From Suillus spraguei (Eukaryota; Basidiomycota; Agaricomycetes; Boletales; Suillaceae), in contig JABCPU010000237.1 in assembly GCA_016800925.1 (NCBI GenBank), positions 1-64,000 on the forward strand: a DNA stretch of 64,000 nt, in the 5' to 3' direction. Numbering within the stretch: the first letter of the stretch is position 1; each line of letters opens with the position of its first letter. Made by a program: the position numbers and the translations under genes. Shown piece after piece: positions 28,973 through 40,198 of the stretch. The notes under the pieces are model-generated. The model was not told the DNA's origin. It searched no databases and saw only the letters and a list, made by a program, of their open reading frames with translations.

Positions 28973-29878
28973 ATGTCGAAACCATCCACACCACCACCAT
29001 CAAACACCCTTCTGCTCCGTAGGCAGCTCAATGAGCTCACGAAACGTCCAGTTGAGGGCTTCTCTGCAGGTGCGGGCAGCCTTTCTCCCTAACTTTGATC
29101 TTCAACCGATTCCTGATAGACTTCCGGGCAAAGGACTTGTCGATGATCACAATCTTTATGAATGGGAGGTCATCATAATCGGGTTGGTACAAATCCCTTC
29201 AAAGCCGCATCCATCACACTCACCAGATTTGACAGGCCTCCGGACACCCTGTAGTACGCCCATATACCCCTCTTCATTTATACTTCTTATTCATACTTGA
29301 TCTAGTGAAGGAGGTTTACTCAAGGCTCGGCTTTCTTTTCCTCCTGAGTACCCACTCCAACCGCCAAAGATGCGCTTCATCACGCCCATGTGGCACCCAA
29401 ACAGTAAGCACCGGGTACACTTTAATTACCGCGCGATCCAACTCTGTCATACAGTTTACGCCGATGGTGTAGTTTGCATCTCCATCTTGGTACGTATTCC
29501 TTGTCGTCTCCTTCAGTCAAGCCTCATCCACGATCGCAGCATGCTCCGGGTGACGATCAATACGGCTATGAAGATGCCGGTGAACGATGGATGCCTGTTC
29601 ACACGGTGGAAACAATCGTATGATGTTTATCGAAACGTTCCCTTTGTGCCGATTTAACTCTCCATTGTAGCTCGTAAGCGTCATATCGCTACTGTCTTCC
29701 GAAACCCCAAATACGGACAGCCCGGCCAATGTGGATGCCGCCAAGGAAATTCGTACGGATCATGCTGGTGCGTGACTTTCAGTTGGTCGAGTCATTTGAT
29801 ACTAACTACGCTATTGTAGCATACAAGAAGAAGGTACGACGTCTGGTTCGTAAGAGCGCGGAGGATGCCATTGATTAG
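28973..29878 (+). CDS. Ubiquitin-conjugating enzyme E2, UBE2G1/Ubc15 type
   Basis: E2 enzyme of the UBE2G1 group (fission yeast Ubc15). Eight exons (28973-29069, 29134-29182, 29236-29253, 29306-29403, 29455-29489, 29540-29617, 29671-29767, 29820-29878) give 176 residues. Seen: [59 protein letters not shown], catalytic Cys in [11 protein letters not shown], acidic loop [32 protein letters not shown] segment, [10 protein letters not shown] and ending [14 protein letters not shown]. Exon 3 is an 18-nt microexon (PPDTLY). A small insertion (SSETPNT) follows the SVISLL helix where most members have a shorter loop. Different paralogue class from the UBE2G2 gene 14 kb away. Confidence 0.93.
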
Positions 29879-30137
29879 TTCATTTCTACGTCTTTACCCA
29901 TCCGTTATACTTCTGTTTCGTAGTCTCTGTGTTACTAGTTACTCCACCTTTGTTATAAGTATAAGCCAACGAGTCTATCAGGACCTTGTCAATGTTTGAA
30001 GCGAATTTGAAGCGAGTGTCAGTCTGATACCTGATCACGTGACGCTCGCATTTACCACCAATGGAGCACCCTTGAGCTGTCTTACCATCTTTCTCCTTAC
30101 CCCCATCGCACTATCAAACCACCAATCAATATCAAGC

Positions 30138-31912
30138 ATGTCGGAACAAGTTGGCGAGGCAAGTCCATCCAAGAGTCTCCGTAAATCTAACCTGAAATAT
30201 TCCAAATGTCGTATGTTACATGTTCTCGTTTCTTGTATGCTGTGATCTACCCAGGCTGTACCTGCAGCTCAGAAGAGTAGCTGGACGACTTTTTTGAAGT
30301 CGTGAGTCACCATCGATCTTCGTTTTGTGAGATGTTTTGATCAGTAAATACTAAACCGATATTACCCCTTAGGCTGGCAGGTTTCACGGGCGATCTGTCA
30401 GCTATGACTGCTCCTCCATTTATATTGTCACCTACTTCCCTTACTGAATTCCCAGGTGCGATCAGTTTTAAATGATATATATCGATCTGACTATATTGCA
30501 TTGTTCAGCTTACTGGTGTGAACGACCTGAGTTATTCGCTGCGATTGCCGATGGGAAGACAGAGCAAGCCCGAGCATTAGCTGTGCTCAAATGGTTCATC
30601 GTGAGTCGAGAAACATCGTGGATTTATCATTCGATTTATTTATATGGTTGTCAGAGTACGCTCAAAGGGCAATACACATCCCGTAATGAATCGATGGGGT
30701 CTGAGAAGAAGTATGTGATATGGTTGTATGTATCCCTTGTATAAAGCTCATCTATCATGCAGGCCGTTGAATCCTGTACTTGGAGAGTAAGAATATTCGT
30801 TGCTGACCTGCATTTTGTGCTGATCTGATCTCTTATAGACTATTCTACGGGTATTGGCCTGCGAACGCAACTCGCGGAGGCAAAACCACCCTGGTTGTAG
30901 AACAAGTCTCCCACCACCCACCCATCACAGCTTATCGCATAGAGAACCTCGAAAAAGGTGTAATTTTGACGGGACATAGTGCTCAGAAGACGAGTTTCAG
31001 CGGTACGTTTTATGTTTTCGTGTGTCACGTATCACCTCGCATGCCTGACCCACGTTTAACTTCAACTCTAGCTGGAAGCATCATCGTAAAGCAAGTTGGA
31101 CATGCAGTGCTGACTGTATCGCTTCCGTCTGGGGAGACCGAGGAATACCTGATCACACTTCCTCGACTCCGTATCGACGGGCTGTGGTACGGATCACCGT
31201 ATATTGAGCTTGCAGAAACTAGTTACATTCAAAGCTCTACCGGGTGGCTGTCTACGGTGCGCCTACTTTCCACATCTCGTTATCTGTTCTGACGAACCAA
31301 CCAGATTGAATACAAGGGCAAAGGCTATTTCTCCGGCAAATCACATTCGTTCAAAGCAACGCTCACCCCGCCTCCACATGTCCATACATCCCCGCACGTC
31401 ATTGAAGGGACATGGCACACCACCTCGAAAGAGTTGCATAGCGGCGCTACGTTCCATGATGTTACCTCGCCCAAGGAGGAAATCACGGTTGCGCCTGTGG
31501 AGAAGCAGGGGGAGTGGGAGAGCAGAAAGTTGTGGTATGGTGTTGCGAAGGGCATCAGGGAGGGTGATTTTGAGAGTGCTGCGACATTCAAGGGGAAGAT
31601 AGAGGTGCGTTTATTGCTCTTGTATTTTTCTTTTTTTGAGATTTGCTGATGTGCGAAATTTGGATTTGGAACAGAATGAGCAAAGACAGAGAAGACGGGA
31701 CGAATCTGCTAGTGGCACGACGTGGGAGTTGAAGCATTTTAAACACGTAGAATATGATACTGTCTGTGAGTGTACCTCCTCTTTCACCATCTGTCTAGAT
31801 GCCAATGCTAACGCTCTTTGAAGATGAACGTTTAGGCAAGCTGTTCAAAGCAAATCCCCCAACCGAGGATGGATATGATTACCTCGGCAACGGTCCGTAC
31901 TCTGAGTCTTAG
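30138..31912 (+). CDS. KES1: Oxysterol-binding protein KES1/OSH4
   Basis: Short OSBP-related protein exchanging sterol for phosphatidylinositol 4-phosphate at Golgi/trans-Golgi membranes. Eleven exons: 30138-30158, 30255-30301, 30373-30455, 30509-30600, 30655-30710, 30763-30786, 30839-31002, 31072-31256, 31305-31604, 31675-31765 and 31824-31912; total 383 residues. Seen: SSWTTFLKSLAGFTGDLSAM, FPAYWCERPELFAAI, the core KPLNPVLGELFYGYW, the family signature EQVSHHPP, the C-terminal TTWELKHFKHVEYDTVYERL and YDYLGNGPYSES at the end. There is no PH or ankyrin domain, as in Osh4. The first exon is just 21 nt, and its donor appears to be GC (GAG|GCAAGT), giving MSEQVGEAVPAAQKSSW. The alternative is an N-terminal extension that then has no in-frame donor. 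Confidence 0.94.
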
Positions 31913-32708
31913 TCGTATATACTAGGCAAGTATACCTCTAGACGTGCAGACGACCGCTGTCAGCCTATGGGGGCCACAGAGCATTGTTTGTACCTTTAGA
32001 TATTCTAGATTGGATTGGACGTCTAGATCAACTGACGCTCTTGATCTGATACATTCTCTTACTCTCTTCTTGCTAGTTATCGCAGATATGTACTTGATTA
32101 ATTCGCGTTTAGGTCGGTTGTGTGCACTGAACGATAGGATGACTGAGCGTTGCCCTCCATTGTGATATACACTGCTTTAATTCAGATTTTCACGCAAATC
32201 ATTAGCTCGGTGTGTACGAGATCGGTTTATACAGGCAGGATTCGCAGGAACACGTAGATCATAGCGTGTTCATCCGCTAGACCAAGGGTGGATTGGACAC
32301 GGAGAACAAACACTTACCGGTTGCCGAATCTTAAAATGTTCAACAAGTCCCTTGAGAAACATGTGCGTTCTGCCTATCATAGGTTTCTATTCATGCTATC
32401 TCGCCAGCGGCACACGAGCAGCGGTCGGCTATCAAAATGTCCACTCTTGAATAACAATGATGGCAGCTGGCCGTTGATCGCACCGCACAATGTACGTGAA
32501 TCCTAAGACGAACTTGATCGCGGTTAAAGTTAACTTCAGAACCTGGGGTTGCTTGTGTGGGCGATAGTACCGGACACGATGACAATCACGTCTGTGTAAG
32601 TGCTCCTTCATGTCCGCAGTTTCGATGTCGTTGTCCCGGGCTCGGGCCGGACGTCATAGGACGCATGTGACATTGCAGCAAACAGCCTCTGAGTCGGGGT
32701 TGAGAACG
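31913..32708. other. Intergenic region between KES1 and the NLR/WD40 cluster
   Basis: No gene recognised; short frames only. It marks the transition from conserved housekeeping genes to the duplicated cluster. Confidence 0.4.
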
Positions 32709-32830
32709 TTGAGAACTAGCTAATCGTGGACTGTGGCTTAACGGAATGTTGATCATCATGATATGATGCTTTGGACGCTTCAGGCTTCAGATGCTGTATA
32801 TAAGCTGTGAAGCGAACAGAGGATAAGGTA
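32709..32830 (+). promoter_or_regulatory. Duplicated promoter block, copy 1
   Basis: About 120 nt that recur, diverged, at 33960-34078. Both start GAACTAGCT, share ATCGTGGACT and end with TGTATATAAGCTGTGAAGCG, which contains a TATA-like element. Each is followed by sequence of the WD40 gene family, so this is likely the family's promoter. That is an inference from position. Confidence 0.5.
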
Positions 32831-32889
32831 TATAAAACGCAGTCCTAGTAACCTGGTGCTGTGATGTATTCACCGAACTATCCCATGAA

Positions 32890-33375
32890 TAGCCCCATTG
32901 AATGAAGTATGGAAAGGCTCATCAGACGCTATTACGCAGTGGGCAAACGTGTATGTTTTCTCTCTTCTGCGGTTCCACTTCACCTGATATCCCGTAGAGA
33001 AACGCTTCAGCGAGGGAGGTTGCGTTTGCGAAACAAAAACAGAAACAGAAGCAGAGGCAGAAGCAGAAGCAAAAACAAAAGCAGAAACATAAACAAAAAG
33101 AGAAGCAGAAACATAAACAGAAACATAAACAGAAACCATTGAACTCTACTGTGAGTAGCTCACAGCCTACCAAGCCCAATGTCGTCAAACCATCTTCGCA
33201 ACCACAGACGGCTGTCTCCAATTCACCTACCATACCTGCTGTCGGTGATAATACCGCCGCCACATCTTCAACACACTCACGCCCTGACGTAATGATAAGA
33301 CAGGCTGGACTCTGGACTCGCTTCTGGCTCTTTATTGGTTGTCTGTCCCCTGAGTACCAAGATGGTTATCATTAG
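32890..33375 (+). pseudogene. Terminal exons of a WD40-family gene lacking its WD40 domain
   Basis: Frame from about 32898 to a donor at 32951 encodes PLNEVWKGSSDAITQWAN. A phase-0 intron (GTGTAT...CCCGTAG, 32952-32997) leads to an exon from 32998 to the stop at 33373-33375. This exon reads RNASAREVAFAK, a Lys/Gln repeat, PLNSTVSSSQPTKP, and ends GLWTRFWLFIGCLSPEYQDG. Part of it (PLNST to TSSTHS) matches the 3' exon of the WD40 gene at 53.0-54.6 kb. No WD40 coding sequence lies upstream before the duplicated promoter. I therefore read it as a copy with an internal deletion, possibly still transcribed. Confidence 0.45.
33031..33136 (+). repeat. AAACAG-type hexanucleotide repeat coding (Lys-Gln)n
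   Basis: Imperfect tandem hexanucleotide tract (AAACAG, AAGCAG, AAACAT variants), about 18 units, translating in frame to alternating Lys and Gln/His. The homologous exon at 53.0-53.3 kb lacks it, so it expanded after duplication. Its antisense gives the Ser/Val/Phe-rich frames seen on the minus strand. Confidence 0.75.
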
Positions 33376-33959
33376 TCTACGACGTCCCCATAGTACGATG
33401 ATTCACGCGCCTCTAAAATATAAAATACACCCGTCGCACTCTCTGTTATGTTTCAAACTGGCCATTTTGATACCTCATTCCAAGCTCTAAATTGGATTGC
33501 ACGTCGGTGATATCAATGAATGTTCGAGTGATTTGATGTGTGCTTGCTTCTCCACGCAGATATGGTCTCGATTGATCTTGGGTCATTTGCGTGAGCGATA
33601 GGGTGATGTCATTGATTGAATGTCCAATTGTGACGCTCCGTCCACACTATTTGATATATTCTCCTATACTGTCATTAGTCTTGCACGAACAGACTTGGCT
33701 CATGTTCTAGTCGTCATGGATGGTTACGTAAATGCCTGTGAGTATGTGGAATGTAAGTAAATCATCATTCTACTCCTCGTGCGCGAGTTCGTTATCGTCA
33801 GCCTGGGCCCACGCCAGACGATCAGTTTAAAATTGACTGATGCTTCTCGCTGTATTCAAAATAACCAGTTAGATAATGAATGATAGCTGCAATGCATCTT
33901 CCTGTTCAATATTAGTAGACGTCATGGCTGCAAGATAACGCTCCACAGCGTACAGGGTT
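33376..33959. other. Spacer between WD40-family remnants
   Basis: No gene recognised. Short stretches (about 33560-33610 and 33655-33700) resemble 52520-52605 in the same orientation, another sign of duplication. Confidence 0.35.
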
Positions 33960-34078
33960 TAGAACTAGCTGATCGTGGACTATGGCTAACGGAATGTGAC
34001 CATATGATGTCTGGGAGTTTCAGCTACACTGTATATGCTGTATATAAGCTGTGAAGCGAACACAAGGATGAGGCATTA
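33960..34078 (+). promoter_or_regulatory. Duplicated promoter block, copy 2
   Basis: Second copy of the block at 32709-32830, including the TGTATATAAGCTGTGAAGCG element, about 140 nt before the ATG of the truncated WD40 gene. See copy 1. Confidence 0.5.
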
Positions 34079-34220
34079 AGACGTACCAGGAGGCAGTGAA
34101 TTAAACTTTTGACAGAAGCACCCACTGTGCCCTATCATTATTGTCCTCGTGAGTGATGGTTTGGAATTTTATCAATGAAAGCTGAGATGGCGCTGCGCTC
34201 GGTAGTAGGAATTCTGGAGT

Positions 34221-34962
34221 ATGGCATCACCCACCACTAAGACGGAAGAGGCACCAGCAATAATACCTCGCCAGAAACTGGAAGGACATACCAGTCTTGT
34301 CGGGGGCATCATACACCTGCCCGACAGACAAAAGATCATCACTTGTTCAGATGACAGCTCGCTGCGGGTATAGAACTCGAACAGCGGGAAGCAGATAGGA
34401 AAAGATTGGATAGATGAAGAAGATTGGATAGACGAAAAAGACTTGATAGGCAAAGACGGAGTGTACAGTATAGCGTTGTCCCCGGACGGGAAGAAAGTGG
34501 TTAGCGGGAGCTACGATGGTGCAGTGAGGTTGTGGGACATTGACAAATGCAAAGTGGTTGCGGTGAAATGGACAGGGCATACATGGGAATTAATGTCTGT
34601 TTGCTGGAGTCGAGATGGTCAAAGAGTGTTGACCGGATCTTTTGACGGGACTGCAAGGCAATGGAACATGGAAAGCGAAGAGACAATCCTCGAGCCGATC
34701 CTCAAGACAATCGAGACTGGGCACTCAATGGTGGGGGCAGCCATCTATTCATCGGACATGAGCTTGATTGTGACTGGTGGATGGGATGGGTGCGCAGCTA
34801 ATAAACGCCGTGAACACTCCATCAAAATTTGGGACGCAAGCTTGTCCCAACTCTCAAAAGGACATACATTTGTTGCTTGGCTTGGCCCAAGGACGAAAAA
34901 ACGCTTATCTCCGGGTCATGTGATCGCTTCATTAGGACATGGGAAGGACGGAGTACCATAGT
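34221..34962 (+). pseudogene. Truncated WD40-repeat gene (pseudogene)
   Basis: Copy of the seven-bladed WD40 gene at 53.6-54.6 kb. The ATG at 34221 opens a frame matching its N-terminus (PRQKLEGHTSLVGGIIHLPD) but meets a TAG at 34371-34373, where the intact copy has a Trp codon. After a short insertion-like repeat (DWIDEEDWIDEKDLIGKDG) the frame continues through blades 2-4 (KVVSGSYDGAVRLWDI, WSRDGQRVLTGSFDGTARQW, SLIVTGGWDGCAANKRREHS). It then shifts frame near 34850-34960, still recognisably blade 5. Blades 6-7 and the C-terminal exons are gone, replaced by inverted repeats. Confidence 0.8.
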
Positions 34963-34982
34963 GACTTCTTTTGAAGACTATG

Positions 34983-35034
34983 AGGGCCTCAGATTTATCA
35001 AGTCAATACTTGACCTTGATAAATCTGAGGCCCT
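34983..35034. repeat. Perfect 20-bp inverted repeat (hairpin)
   Basis: Left arm 34983-35002 and right arm 35015-35034 are exact reverse complements (AGGGCCTCAGATTTATCAAG), with a 12-nt loop. It sits exactly at the 3' breakpoint of the truncated WD40 pseudogene. Confidence 0.9.
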
Positions 35035-35035
35035 A

Positions 35036-35095
35036 CCAAACAATCGAAGTAGTGTTTATATTTGAGGTATATATGCTACTTTCGATTGTTTGGTC
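35036..35095. repeat. Second inverted repeat next to the first
   Basis: CCAAACAATCGAAGTAG starting at 35036 is complementary to CTACTTTCGATTGTTTGG ending near 35093, with one bulged base and a loop of about 25 nt. Two adjacent hairpins at one breakpoint suggest fold-back synthesis during a rearrangement. Confidence 0.85.
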
Positions 35096-35556
35096 CGTGC
35101 ATGCCTAGTAACTCTTTGAGTGAGCGGGTTTGGGCACCTCGACGACAGTGAATTCTGCATTTATATATTTCTTTAAACATCTCTCGGTGAGCTTCATTGC
35201 TTGAACTCCTCACTGATATGCGCGTTATATACAAATGTAGTGACTCCACTTGTCGTCTCAATATTTCTGCTCAAGTTCCGCCTGACGATTGTGATTGCTT
35301 TCCAACGTTGTGATATATACATATGTAACTTCCATGCTGTGAATCAAGCTTGTTCCATATGCATTCCCCTACATAGCACTTGCACAACCCACGTTAATGC
35401 CCATTTAACTGATGATTATCGCTGTATGCATGTAAGTCCACGTTGCTACCTTAAGGCTCGTGATCAAGGGTATTCGGGACACATTAAATAGGTCTCCTTT
35501 CCCCTCTATCTACTTCTCGCACCCATTTCCCTTATCCCAATCTTCGATTGTTCGCA
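35096..35556. repeat. NLR upstream block, copy 1
   Basis: About 460 nt shared with 43300-43730 and, from about 35240 on, with 55395-55684. It is the common 5' flank of the three NLR genes and probably holds their promoter. On the minus strand it contains a decayed version of the small ORF that is open in copy 2. Confidence 0.7.
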
Positions 35557-38500
35557 ATGACCGAAGATCACAGCTGAGCTTCCTGGACAAAGAGAGGCAA
35601 CTCCTGGTGAGAACTCGGTACGTGCTCTCATGAGGTCGCTGTCGACGAGCGCTAATAACAACACCGTTTGCCTCTGACGCATTCCTCATCCAGACCCAGC
35701 CCCGTAACAGATTCCGTCAGGCTCTGCAGAAATTTAAGAAGAATGTGATTAAAAAAGTCTCTGTATGTTGACGTGAATGCTGTGGAGCTACAATGTGGCT
35801 GATATGATTGTGCAGAAACCCTTCAAGCGTTCCCGCCGCCAAACCCCTACTGTCCAGAACGCCGATCATACAGGTGTTTCATCGAATCAGAATGTTGAGG
35901 TAGGTGTTCATTATTTTGATCTTGAAATTGTCTGAGGTCCACCAAGGATGTGTCGCGTCTGCATCCTTCCAACGACGACAAGCCTGTCACATCTGAAAAT
36001 CCCAGTGGCTGTGTGAACCAAGGAGCATCCGGAGAACCTACTTCGAAGGTATTTACGTCGAATGTTCTAGTTTTCATCTCTAAACTCTGGCGGTCGTGCA
36101 GGCTCCCGTCACCCTTCCCGGTGTGGAAGAGATTCCTGATCCCCAACTAATTGATGCTAAACTTCGTGATGCCCGCGAGGGTGTGGAAAATATGAGACAA
36201 CTTGGGAAATGTGCCACTTCTGTAGCATCCACAGCAAATGATGGCCCAAAAGATCTCGATGCCGCAGACAATTTCCAGACCACATATCTTCAACCACTCA
36301 GAATTTTTGACACTGTCATTGAGAATTTTGCGAATGTATGGGCCACTCTTCTTGGTTGGAAGCGACCTAATCAAGTTGCATAGGTACATCCTTACGCAAA
36401 GATGGTGCTGGGTGTGCTTTCTGCTGCATCCAAAGTATGTGTAGTTTTGCCCTCATATTCAGCATTTGCTGACTTTATGTAGATTATTCTCGCTCAAACA
36501 GAACGCGACCAATCGGTGCAATCTCTTCTCGAGAAATTAGAACAAGTTTACGATTTCATGTCACAAGACGACACTCTTGGCCGGATTTCATCCACGCGCA
36601 CCATCGCTGGACGGATTGCCCAGCAGACTCTAGAGTGTGCGTATTTCATCAGGGACTACTCAGAAAAGAAGAGCTTTTGTAAGTTATCGAGCTATTGCAC
36701 TCTGCATATCGTGAATCTTATACCGTTATTTCAGGGAAGAGACTCGGGAAAAATACAGTCTCAGAGACGGATGATCTGATCACACGGTACAACAAGGCTT
36801 TAGAGGATCTTATGCAACAATTTCGGGACCAAGCCATTCGCAACATAGCCGATCTCGTCCGGTTTAGGAGTAAGGATTCGGACGTGCTTCTGACTTTCCA
36901 TCCACTCACACGCTCTTAGGTGATGAACTGGATAGCAAACTGGATCTTAGCAGTATCCCATACGCAGCAGGCGCGGGACTAAACATCGCGAAACAATGCC
37001 TACCGGGGACGCGCACGGCCATTCTCTGCCAGATCACTGAATGGATCAAAGGCAGTGGAGATGCTGCTGAGCGTGTGATGTGGCTATCTGGCCCTGCAGG
37101 CAAGGGAAAATCAGCCATCGCTCACACAATCGCTAAGTGGTTCGACGACTTGGGAGGGCTTGGTTCGTGTTTCTGCTTCGACCGAGACGCTAAAGACGAG
37201 AAGCGTCATGAAAAAATCTTCTCCACTATCGCTTGCGATCTTGCTGACCATGATCCGGAGATGGGACGAGCATTGGCGAATGCAGTTAAAAATTCCAAAG
37301 CGCTCAAGAACACGGGAGATATCATCCAGCAGTGGCGCAAACTGTTCATGGAACCGCTAAAGGAGGTATCTGGGTCGCGTGCGGAGCCTGTCTTGATCTT
37401 GATTGAAGAACTAGACGAGAGCGGCGGAGTCGAGACACGGCGTAACCTTCTCCGGATACTTGCAGGTACGCTTGAGGTTGAAGGTGTTCCCCACATCAGC
37501 GAACTCCCATCCAACTTTCGGATTCTCGTCACCTCTCGCCGCTTCGTGATATCGATGATGAATTTCGGGTTGCTCAACATATCCGACGTTTATCTATGGA
37601 CGACATTCCAGAAGCGGTCTCGAAGGGAGACATCCATACTTTTGTATCTCACGAGCTGCAAAAGCTGCGTGATCTTGGGGACAAAGAGTTTAGTGACCTA
37701 GCTGACAATGCTGGTGGGCTATTCGAGTGGGCGCGTCTTGCATGCGAATATATCCAACAACCCCCTCCTGGCTCGTTCCCAATTGAACGTTTCAATGCTG
37801 TCGTGTCCCACCATCAAGGAGAGCGGGAAAACTTGCTGTATGGCATGTATCGGTTCATTTTAGGAGAAAACATACGGAAAGACAGACACACCACAGAAGT
37901 TGGCTATCAGCAAGGGCTGGCAAGGTTCCGTTCTGTGATGGGCCAAATACTTGGCTCCGCCGAACCCCTCCCTTTAAATTCCCTGAATGATATGAGGAGC
38001 CATTTTCCAGACGCAAGGGAGCATTACAAAGTGGAAGTTGTGGTAGAACAGATGGGATCGCTGCTAAGCGGGACCACCAACTCATCTAGCCCCATCCGAC
38101 CCCTTCACGCTTCCTTCCGCGAATTCTTGACAGACAAATCATCCAGCGGAGACTTTTTCATAGAGATGTCGAACTCGCAACGCAATCTCGCTTTTGCGTC
38201 ACTTTGTGTGATGGAACGCGACCTTCGCTTCAATATCTGTAATTTGAAGTCTTCATACCTCCGTAATAGCGAAGACGCCGGGCTGCCGGATCGAATCGTA
38301 ACATGCATTTCCTCACACCTGTCCTACTCCTGTCGATTTTGGGCTACGCATGTCCGAGCCACAGACTTCGACACGGAGCTCGCACAGGAAATAAATACAA
38401 TCATTCTTCGATAATGAGCGGTTACTCTTCTGGGTTGAAGCACTCGGTCTCCTGAAAGCAGTCAGCAGCGCAGTTACCGTGCTTCCACTCATTTCACAGT

Positions 38501-40198
38501 GGGTTAAGGTGAGCACAGAGTTATCTGGTGGTATGAGGCAAAGTGCTTACACGTGAACGCAGGGTCAATCAGGCCATGAAAACCTGTTGTCCGCTGCAAC
38601 GGATTCGTCCAACTCTATGGTGGGATGATTTTGCACAGCACACCGCATCTGTATGTATTAGCGCTGCCGTTTTCGCCCGCGAAGTCCACGATAGCTACAA
38701 GGTTTACTACAAGGTTTCCAAACACTCTCCGTCTGATAAATGGACGTCTTGTGAACTGGACGGCTATTCAGACCGTGATCAGTGGGCACACTTCTTGGGT
38801 TTTGTCGGTCTCGTTCTCCCCTGATGGCACTCGCATCGTGTCTGGTTCTTCGGATTCCACTGTCCGACTGTGGGATGCAGCAACAGGGCTGCCATTGGGT
38901 GAGTCCTTCCAAGGGCACACTTCTCGTGTCTTCTCAGTCTCGTTCTCCCCCGATGGCACTCGCATCATGTCTGGCTCAAAGGATTTCACTGTCCGTCTGT
39001 GGAATGCTGCTACGGGGCTGCCATTGGGTGAGCCCTTGCGAGAGCACACTTTTTCGGTTTCGTCAGTCTTGTTCTCCCCTGATGGCACTCGCATCGTGTC
39101 TGGTTCAGACGATTACACTGTCCGGTTGTGGGATGCAGCGACGGGGCTGCCATTGGGTGAACCCTTACGAGGGCACACTGCATCGGTTCATTCAGTCTGG
39201 TTCTCTCCCGATGGCACTCGCATCGTGTCTTGTTCAGACGATTACACTGTCCGGTTGTGGGATGCAGCGACAGGGCTGCCATTGGGTGAGCCCTTCCGAG
39301 GGCACACTGAATTTGTTTTCTCAGTCTCATTCTCCCCTGATGGCACTCGCATCGTGTCTGGTTCATATGATTCCACTGTCCAGTTGTGGGATGCAGGGAC
39401 GGGGCTGCCGTTGGGTGAGCCCTTCCGAGGGCACACTTCTTCGGTTTCGTCAGTCTCGTTCTCTCCCGATGGCACTCGCATCGTGTCTGGTTCTTGGGAT
39501 TCCACTGTCCGGCTGTGGGGACGGGGCTGCCATTGGGTGAGCCCTTCCGAGGGCACACCGATTCGGTTTTGTCAGTCTCGTTCTTCCCCGATGGCACTCT
39601 CATCGTGTCTGGTTCAGACGATTCCACTGTCCGGCTGTGGGATGCAGGGACGGGGCTGCCATTGAGTGAGCCCTTCTGAGGGCACACTTATTCGGTCAAG
39701 TCAGTCTCGTTCTCCCCTGATGGCACTCGCATCGTGTCTAGTTCTTTTGATTCCACTGTCCGGTTGTGGGATGCGACAATGGCGCAGCAATTCCAGGAGC
39801 ACACTGAAACCCCATCCTTTTCATCCTCTTTTGATAAATCTCGTCCCACGTCTTGCAAACAGGATACTACCATGCCAACCAATACTTGCAACAATCATAC
39901 CATTTGCTTCTCGTCAAGCTTGGAGCATGCATTGCACAACACTGCTGAGCTACTTGAGGGCACCTCTCATCATCATCTTAATTCAACCCGTGCCTCGCTG
40001 AATGATGGATGGATGTTAGGAGCCGATCGCCGGCTGCTTTTCTGGGTACCACCCGTTTCCCAGCCACCATTTCACTCTCCTGGGACTGTATTTGTGATAC
40101 CCAGTGGGCAAGAGATTGATCTGAGTCGCATGGCTCATGGAGAAAACTGGTCGAGTTGTCGAGATGCGTGCGTTCCCAGCTTTTATCGTCCCTCATAG
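35557..40198 (+). pseudogene. NACHT-WD40 NLR-like gene, copy 1 (pseudogene)
   Basis: Same architecture as copy 2, broken in several places. An approximately 26-nt deletion after the ATG leads to TGA within six codons. One base is missing near 37540 (after NFRILVTSR), so the frame changes there. Another shift lies near 38395-38410. A 7-nt loss near 39520 breaks repeat 6, and TGA at 39677-39679 replaces Arg at the end of repeat 7. Recognisable parts: N-terminal segments, Walker A GPAGKGKSAIAHTIAKWF (from about 37090), Walker B LILIEELDE where copies 2 and 3 have LILIEALDE, HASFREFLTDKSSSGDFF, eight WD40 repeats (38783-39778) and the C-terminal tail. Unlikely to make a full protein; an N-terminal or NACHT-only product cannot be excluded. 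Confidence 0.85.
38783..39778 (+). repeat. WD40 repeat array of NLR copy 1 (8 units of 129 nt)
   Basis: Eight tandem units starting at G-H-T. More divergent than in copies 2 and 3: EHTFSVSSVLFS, VSSVWFS-like and SCSDDYTV variants occur. Two units carry frame or stop lesions. Confidence 0.9.

Noticed and set aside
32870..33263. Minus-strand Ser/Val/Phe- and Cys/Phe-rich ORFs
   Set aside because: They are antisense to the AAACAG hexanucleotide tract.
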